Under the pieces are notes generated by a model. The model made no database searches. It had not been told where the DNA came from and saw only the letters and a program-made list of their open reading frames with translations. From Zoogloea oleivorans (GTDB lineage: Bacteria; Pseudomonadota; Gammaproteobacteria; Burkholderiales; Rhodocyclaceae), in NCBI RefSeq assembly GCF_008107625.1, contig NZ_SDKK01000016.1, forward strand, positions 1 through 64,000: a stretch of DNA of 64,000 nucleotides. The letters run 5' to 3'. Below, one piece after another: positions 59,262-64,000 of this stretch (positions within the stretch are counted from its first letter, which is position 1; every line of letters begins with the position of its first letter). A program made the translations under genes and the position numbers.

Positions 59262-59281
59262 TCTCTTGTCTCCATCGACAA

Positions 59282-60796
59282 TCAGAAGCGCGGCAAATCG
59301 GGGTGAGCCTGGCGCTGGGTGTGCCCCATGCGTTCACGACCGTATTCGGCGCAGCGGTTGAGGGTTGGAATAGCCTTGCCGGGGTTGAGCAGGCCCTCCG
59401 GATCGAAAGCCGCCTTGACCCGGTGGAAGGCGACGATTTCCGGGGTGGCAAACTGGCTGCACATCTGGTTGATCTTCTCGATACCGACCCCGTGCTCGCC
59501 GGTGATGGTGCCGCCGAGCGCCACCGACAGCTCCAGGATCTCGGCGCCGAAGGCCTCGGCAGTGTGCTGGTCACCGGGCTTGTTGGCGTCGAAAAGAATC
59601 AGTGGATGCAGATTGCCGTCACCGGCGTGAAAGACGTTGATACAGCGCATCGCGTACTTCTTCTCCATCGCCTGGATGGCCAGCAGCATTTCGCCGAGAC
59701 GCTTGCGCGGAATGGTGCCGTCCATGCAGTAATAATCCGGCGAGATCCGCCCCGCCGCCGGAAAAGCGGCCTTCCGCCCGGCCCAGAAACGCAGGCGCTC
59801 GGCCTCGTCGCGGGAGACGCGGATTTCAGTGGCGCCACTGTCTTCCAGCAGCACACGCACGCGGCCGATTTCCTCGGCCACTTCCTCCGGCGTGCCATCC
59901 GATTCGCACAGCAGAATCGCCTGGGCATCCAGCGGGTATCCGGCGTGGACGAACGCCTCGACGGCGACGGTGGCCGGCTGGTCCATCATCTCCAGCCCGG
60001 CCGGAATGATGCCGGCAGCGATGATCCGCGCCACCGCATCGCCGGCCTTCACCACGTCGTCGAAGGCCGCCAGCACGCACTGGGCGAGCTGCGGCTTGGG
60101 CGTCAGCTTGACCGTGACTTCGGTGACCACCGCCAGCATGCCCTCCGAACCGGTCACCAGCGGCAGCAAATCGTAGCCGGGCGCATCCAGCGCCAGGCTG
60201 CCGAACTCGACGATCTCGCCGGCGATGGTCACGCCACGCACCTTGAGCAGGTTGTGGATGGTCAGGCCGTACTTGAGGCAATGCACGCCACCGGAGTTTT
60301 CGGCCACGTTGCCGCCGATGGTGCACGCGATCTGCGACGACGGATCCGGCGCGTAGTACAGACCGTAGGGCGCCGCCGCCTCCGAGATGGCCAGATTGCG
60401 CACACCCGGCTGCACGACAGCACGGCGGGCATGGGCGTCGATCTTCAGGATCTTCTTCAGGCGGGCCAGGGACAAGACCACGCCAAAGCGGTGCGGCATC
60501 GCCCCGCCCGACAAGCCGGTTCCGGCCCCCCGCGCCACCACCGGAACTTTCTGCGCAGCACAGATTTTCAGGATGTCGACGACCTGCACTTCGGTTTCCG
60601 GCAAGACCACCACCAGCGGCACCTGGCGCAGCGTCGACATGCCGTCGCACTCGTAGGGCGGCAGGTCTTCGGCCTCGTGGAGCAGGCTCGTGGCGGGCAG
60701 CACGCGAGACAGGGCCGCGACAAGGCGGCACTTGTCCACCTGCGAAAAATCGCGCTCGGCCGTACTGAAGCCGGGCGCTTCCAGAGTCTTGCCCAT
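59282..60796 (-). CDS. glcD: Glycolate oxidase catalytic subunit
   Basis: A 504-residue FAD-linked oxidase oxidising glycolate to glyoxylate. The FAD-binding region has VARGAGTGLSGGA and TIGGNVAENSGG, and the C-terminal FAD-linked oxidase domain has FHAGDGNLHPLI and GEHGVGIEK. ATG 60796 follows GAGGAG by eight bases. Between the two lies ATGAAGTGATG, a two-codon out-of-frame ORF whose stop overlaps the true start. Fur-box-like sequences lie 36-76 bp upstream. Confidence 0.95.
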   Translation of the reverse strand: MGKTLEAPGFSTAERDFSQVDKCRLVAALSRVLPATSLLHEAEDLPPYECDGMSTLRQVPLVVVLPETEVQVVDILKICAAQKVPVVARGAGTGLSGGAMPHRFGVVLSLARLKKILKIDAHARRAVVQPGVRNLAISEAAAPYGLYYAPDPSSQIACTIGGNVAENSGGVHCLKYGLTIHNLLKVRGVTIAGEIVEFGSLALDAPGYDLLPLVTGSEGMLAVVTEVTVKLTPKPQLAQCVLAAFDDVVKAGDAVARIIAAGIIPAGLEMMDQPATVAVEAFVHAGYPLDAQAILLCESDGTPEEVAEEIGRVRVLLEDSGATEIRVSRDEAERLRFWAGRKAAFPAAGRISPDYYCMDGTIPRKRLGEMLLAIQAMEKKYAMRCINVFHAGDGNLHPLILFDANKPGDQHTAEAFGAEILELSVALGGTITGEHGVGIEKINQMCSQFATPEIVAFHRVKAAFDPEGLLNPGKAIPTLNRCAEYGRERMGHTQRQAHPDLPRF

Positions 60797-60831
60797 CACT
60801 TCATCTCCTCGTTCTCGGAATTCACTTTTTT

Positions 60832-60850
60832 AAGAATCATTGTCATTAAT
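60832..60850 (-). promoter_or_regulatory. Fur-box-like sequence facing glcD
   Basis: On the minus strand this 19-mer matches about 13 of 19 positions of the Fur consensus (GATAATGATAATCATTATC). It lies 36 bp before glcD, beside a better match at 60854-60872. Confidence 0.4.
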
Positions 60851-60853
60851 CAA

Positions 60854-60872
60854 TATAATGATATTGATTCTC
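60854..60872 (+). promoter_or_regulatory. Fur box upstream of the P19/FTR1 iron operon
   Basis: TATAATGATATTGATTCTC matches 15 of 19 bases of the Fur consensus. Its first six bases are also a perfect TATAAT -10, so bound Fur-iron would block polymerase directly. The gene order downstream is an iron-uptake operon, which supports the assignment. Confidence 0.68.
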
Positions 60873-60970
60873 GTTTAGATTACACACGACGAAAGCACTG
60901 TGCTTTCCGACAACAGAGTATGCCAACAATCGTTCAGACCCAGCTGCCCGAGCCCTCAGGAATCCATGTC

Positions 60971-61516
60971 ATGTCGCCCAACCGTACCCTCATTGCTGCA
61001 CTAAGTCTTTCCGCCCTCCTCTCCGGCGCAGCCCACGCCCTCGAGTACCCCATCGGCGTTCCGCAGCAGCGCGCCGGAATGGAAATCGCCGCGGTTTACC
61101 TGCAACCGGTCGAAATGGAGCCGGAAGGCCACATGCGCAAGGCCGTGGATTCCGACATCCACATCGAAGCCGACATCCACGCCCTGGCCAACAACCCGAA
61201 CGGCTTCGAGGAAGGCGCCTGGATTCCCTACCTGCTCGTCAAGTTCGAGGTCTCGAAGATCGGTGGCGACTACAAGATCGCCGGCGACTTCATGCCGATG
61301 GTCGCCAACGACGGCCCACACTACGGCGACAACATCAAGCTGGCCGGACCCGGCAAGTACAAGGTGAAATACACCGTGCTGCCGCCGTCAGCCAATCCGC
61401 AAGCCCACTTCGGCCGCCACACCGACCGCGCCACCGGTGTTCGCCCATGGTTCAAGCCCATCGAGGTTGAGTACGAATTCACCTATGTCGGCATCGGCAA
61501 GAAGGGCGGCTACTGA
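60971..61516 (+). CDS. P19/Tp34-family periplasmic iron-transport protein (FtrA-like)
   Basis: A 181-residue exported protein. After a signal peptide (TLIAALSLSALLSGAAHA) the mature part has the P19 features: EYPIGVPQQRAGMEIAAVYLQ, a Met/His/Glu-rich copper- and iron-site (MEIAA, HIEADIHA) and GPHYGDNIKL. In Campylobacter P19 and the FtrA group it works with a FTR1-type permease in ferrous/ferric uptake. ATG 60971 is chosen for the signal peptide; ATG 60920 would add 17 residues. Confidence 0.9.
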   Translation: MSPNRTLIAALSLSALLSGAAHALEYPIGVPQQRAGMEIAAVYLQPVEMEPEGHMRKAVDSDIHIEADIHALANNPNGFEEGAWIPYLLVKFEVSKIGGDYKIAGDFMPMVANDGPHYGDNIKLAGPGKYKVKYTVLPPSANPQAHFGRHTDRATGVRPWFKPIEVEYEFTYVGIGKKGGY

Positions 61517-61518
61517 TC

Positions 61519-62994
61519 ATGCGCTTCGTTCAACTGAGCGCTGCGCTCGTCGCGGCAGGACTGACCCTGCCCGCCCTCGCCGGCCCGACTGAAGCCGCCC
61601 TGCTGGAGAAGCTGGCCGCCCGCCTGGAAAGACTGGAGGCCCGCAACAGCGAGCTGGAAAGGGAAGTGAAGGCGCTGAAGGGTGAAAGCACCGAAATCGC
61701 CCGGGGGCTCGACAGCCCGCGCCTGTCCGAAAACGAGCCGGAACTGACCGTACGTCTCAAGGCCGTCGAGAAGGATGCGCTGGAGATGAAGAAGGCTGCC
61801 CGCATCGCCGAATCGCTGGAAGGCATCAAGGTCAGCGCCGCACTGGCCACCGTCGGCCAGCACGCGGCCGGTCTGCCGCAGCACATGGACGGCGGCAGCA
61901 GCCAGTTGAACTACCGCGCCGATGTCTCGGTGGAGCTGCCTCTGGCGCCGCTCGGCGACATCGAGCACAAGCTCTTCGCGCACCTGCGCATGGGCCAGGG
62001 CCTCGGCTTGAATGCGGCCTTCTCGAACCTCGGCCATTTCGCCAACACGCCCAATTCGCTGGCCTTCCGCGCGTCCGGCGCCAACCCGGACGACTCCGTG
62101 GCCATCCTCGGCCAGGCTTGGTATCAAGCGGCCATTCCGCTGCCCTTTCTCGGCTTCAAGCCCTACTCCCGCGAAACGCTGGAACTGACTTTCGGCAAGA
62201 TGGACATCTTCGGCTTCTTCGACCAGAACGCCGCCGCCGGCGATGAAGCGAAGCAGTTCCTGAATTCGGTCTTCGTGCATAACCCGCTGCTCGATGCCGG
62301 GCGCGAAGCCGGCGTTGATGCCAACGGTTTCCAGCCGGGCTTCGTGGCGTCTTACCTGAACCACGTGGACAAGGCGCGGCCCTGGCGTCTGTCGATGGGT
62401 GTTTTCGGTGCCGGTGAACGGGGCGCCAACTACCAGCGCAGCCTGTCCTCGCCGCTGTTGATGGTGCAGGCCGAGAAGCAGCTGAAACTCTTCGGCGGCC
62501 TGAGCGGCAACTACCGGGCCTATGGCTGGAACCGCAGCCAGGGCGTCGACTACGACGGTACGCTGACCCGGCACACCGGCATCGGTGCCTCGGTGGACCA
62601 GCGTATCGGCGACGGTATCCGGGTCTTCGGGCGCTACGGCAAGCTGGTCAATGGCGAGTTGCCGTTCAACCAGGCCGCCACGCTCGGGGCGGAGTTTTCC
62701 GGCAGCTACTGGAATCGTGGCGCGGACGCCTTCGGCATCGCCAGCGCCTGGCTGCAGTCGGGCAAGGCCTATCGCAACGCGCCGACAACGGCCTGGCTCG
62801 ACGACAACCAGACCCTCGTCGCCTACAGCTTCGTCCCGCAAGGCGCGGAGAAGCTCACGGAAATCTACTACCGCTACCGCCTGTCACCGCAGTTCGAACT
62901 GACACCGGACTTCCAGTACGTCACCAACGGTGGCGGCAACGCGGACGCGAAGGCCGTCAAGGTCTTCGCCCTGCGCGCCAATATTGCCTACTGA
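61519..62994 (+). CDS. Outer-membrane porin-like protein of the iron operon
   Basis: A 491-residue protein: signal peptide ending in ALAG, a coiled-coil stretch (residues about 25-110; LEKLAARLERLEARNSELER) and a C-terminal beta-barrel-like region rich in aromatic residues ending in Tyr (RANIAY), typical of outer-membrane proteins. The coiled coil and barrel resemble OprB/OprO-like or S-layer-homology porins. It starts three bases after the P19 gene, so it is co-translated. Its substrate is presumably iron or an iron complex, by context only. Confidence 0.75.
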   Translation: MRFVQLSAALVAAGLTLPALAGPTEAALLEKLAARLERLEARNSELEREVKALKGESTEIARGLDSPRLSENEPELTVRLKAVEKDALEMKKAARIAESLEGIKVSAALATVGQHAAGLPQHMDGGSSQLNYRADVSVELPLAPLGDIEHKLFAHLRMGQGLGLNAAFSNLGHFANTPNSLAFRASGANPDDSVAILGQAWYQAAIPLPFLGFKPYSRETLELTFGKMDIFGFFDQNAAAGDEAKQFLNSVFVHNPLLDAGREAGVDANGFQPGFVASYLNHVDKARPWRLSMGVFGAGERGANYQRSLSSPLLMVQAEKQLKLFGGLSGNYRAYGWNRSQGVDYDGTLTRHTGIGASVDQRIGDGIRVFGRYGKLVNGELPFNQAATLGAEFSGSYWNRGADAFGIASAWLQSGKAYRNAPTTAWLDDNQTLVAYSFVPQGAEKLTEIYYRYRLSPQFELTPDFQYVTNGGGNADAKAVKVFALRANIAY

Positions 62995-63005
62995 TCGACC
63001 AGCCC

Positions 63006-63356
63006 ATGCCCCTCAAGAACCCCATGAGATCCACGCTTCTTTCCGTGCTCACCGGCTTGCTCCTGGCCTCGGGCGCGGCCGGCGCCGACGACATGCCGAC
63101 CTTCAGGCTGCTGATGAAAGACGGCCACTTCTTCCCTGAAACGCTGGAAGTCCCCGCCAACACGCGCTTTCGCCTGGAGGTGAAAAACGAGGGACCGGGC
63201 GCCACGGAATTCGAGAGCCTTGAACTGAAAAAGGAACTCGTCCTCGCCCCCGGCGTCACGCGCAACCTGGTTTTCTTTCCAATGAAGCCGGGCAGCTACA
63301 AGTTCTTTGACGACTTCCACCCGGCAACCGGCCAGGGCCGGATCGTCGCCAGATAA
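63006..63356 (+). CDS. Cupredoxin-domain periplasmic protein (FtrB-like)
   Basis: A 116-residue small cupredoxin-fold protein with a signal peptide (LLSVLTGLLLASGAAGA). The core (DGHFFPETLEVPANTRFRLEV; GATEFESLELKKELVLAPG) matches the cupredoxin_1 proteins between P19 and FTR1 genes. The classical copper ligands are not all evident. It would pass electrons or assist metal oxidation before permeation. Starts ATG 63006 or 63024. Confidence 0.88.
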   Translation: MPLKNPMRSTLLSVLTGLLLASGAAGADDMPTFRLLMKDGHFFPETLEVPANTRFRLEVKNEGPGATEFESLELKKELVLAPGVTRNLVFFPMKPGSYKFFDDFHPATGQGRIVAR

Positions 63357-63371
63357 GCAACGGAGCGGCCC

Positions 63372-64000
63372 ATGGGTAACGCGTTTTTTGTGGTCTGGCG
63401 GGAAAGCCTTGAAGCCTTCCTGATCGCCGGCATTCTCTACGCCTGGCTGAAAGCCAACGACGACAGTGGCAAGGGGCGGCAGGCGCTGTTCCTTGGCCTG
63501 GGCGCCGGGGCCGGTCTCGCCCTTCTGCTCGGCTGGGCACTGTTGAGCGTGCAGGACGGCTTGAGCGGTGACGCGCTCGAAGCCTTCCAGACCGGCACGC
63601 TGCTGGTCGCCGCCGGCCTGATCACCCAGATGGTGCTGTGGATGCAAAAGCACGGCCGGTACATGAAGGCACGCCTGCACGCCGACCTTTCCGCCGCCAC
63701 CGCACGCGGCGGCCACCTTGGTGTGGCCGTTGTAGCCGCTCTGGCAGTGGCCCGCGAAGGAGCCGAAACAGTGATTTTCCTGTACGGCCTGGCGCAAGGC
63801 GGCGAACTGCAGGCCCTGGCCTTCGGCAGCGTCGCCGGTTTTGCTGCCGCCGGCGCCACCGCCTGGCTGGCCGCCCGGAGCCTGGCGCGCCTGAACATCG
63901 GCGTACTGCTGCGCCTCTCGTCGATTCTGCTACTGGTGCTGGCCTCGGCCCTGCTGGTTGCCGCCATCGACCGAATGATCGGCGTCGGCTGGCTGCCACC
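63372..64000 (+). CDS. FTR1-family iron permease (3' end beyond window)
   Basis: The frame is open from ATG 63372 to the window end (about 209 codons seen). The two REXXE motifs are RESLE (residues 10-14) and REGAE, as in FTR1/EfeU/FtrC permeases. Several membrane helices alternate with short loops. It completes the P19-porin-cupredoxin-FTR1 order; the usual following ferredoxin-like gene (FtrD) would be outside the window. Confidence 0.93.
   Translation, partial: MGNAFFVVWRESLEAFLIAGILYAWLKANDDSGKGRQALFLGLGAGAGLALLLGWALLSVQDGLSGDALEAFQTGTLLVAAGLITQMVLWMQKHGRYMKARLHADLSAATARGGHLGVAVVAALAVAREGAETVIFLYGLAQGGELQALAFGSVAGFAAAGATAWLAARSLARLNIGVLLRLSSILLLVLASALLVAAIDRMIGVGWLP

Noticed and set aside
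59303-60970. Large plus-strand open frame joined to the P19 gene
   Set aside because: It is antisense to glcD and passes through the Fur-box promoter region; the P19 signal peptide marks the true start.

Overview
The window is a GC-rich stretch of a betaproteobacterial chromosome. Gene content and order (xseB-ispA-dxs; rpsP-rimM-trmD-rplS; ilvB-ilvH-ilvC-pssA-leuA; lptG-lptF against pepA-holC-valS; a sigma factor with DUF3619, DUF3106 and RDD genes) point to the Rhodocyclales (Azospira/Dechloromonas-like). This is an inference from gene identity, not a database match. I saw no rRNA, tRNA, CRISPR array or insertion sequence.

Layout. 1-8.6 kb is a biofilm-adhesin module: the 3' part of a giant type I secreted adhesin (Ig/VCBS-type repeats, a vWA domain, a PA14-like domain, RTX repeats and a secretion signal), a LapD-type degenerate GGDEF/EAL receptor, a LapG-type periplasmic protease, and a TolC-type outer-membrane channel with an unusual C-terminal NTF2-like (Cds6-type) domain. 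8.7-36 kb is mostly housekeeping: a Rieske oxygenase, isoprenoid synthesis (ispA, dxs), folE2, the S16/RimM/TrmD/L19 operon, branched-chain amino acid synthesis, an ECF sigma operon, LPS export (lptFG), pepA, holC and valS.

36.3-40.8 kb holds the most interesting region. Seven same-strand genes, mostly overlapping at stop/start, encode a roadblock/LC7 protein, an Aer-like PAS protein, a PhnD-like binding-protein fold without signal peptide, an unknown protein, a pseudo-receiver plus helical C-terminus protein, a small Ras/MglA-like GTPase and a second roadblock-like protein. The set resembles the actinobacterial conservons (roadblock + small wHTH protein + GTPase + sensor) but has different sensory parts. 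I propose it as an undescribed intracellular GTPase signalling system.

40.8-56.7 kb has envelope, stress and metabolic genes: a BepA-like M48 protease, moaC, catalase HPII, hemerythrin, a holin-X-like protein and a second YihY protein, an orphan soxYZ pair preceded by a degenerate 21-bp tandem repeat array, CYTH-CHAD, SixA, a three-part pnt transhydrogenase, CorA and a PP2C phosphatase. 56.9-64 kb has glycolate oxidase glcDEF and, divergently, a P19/porin/cupredoxin/FTR1 iron-uptake operon cut by the window end. Two Fur-box-like sequences lie between these two operons.

The two most coherent stories are the c-di-GMP-gated surface adhesin at the left edge and the GTPase/roadblock cluster in the middle; both suggest an organism that adjusts surface behaviour to internal redox or nutrient state.
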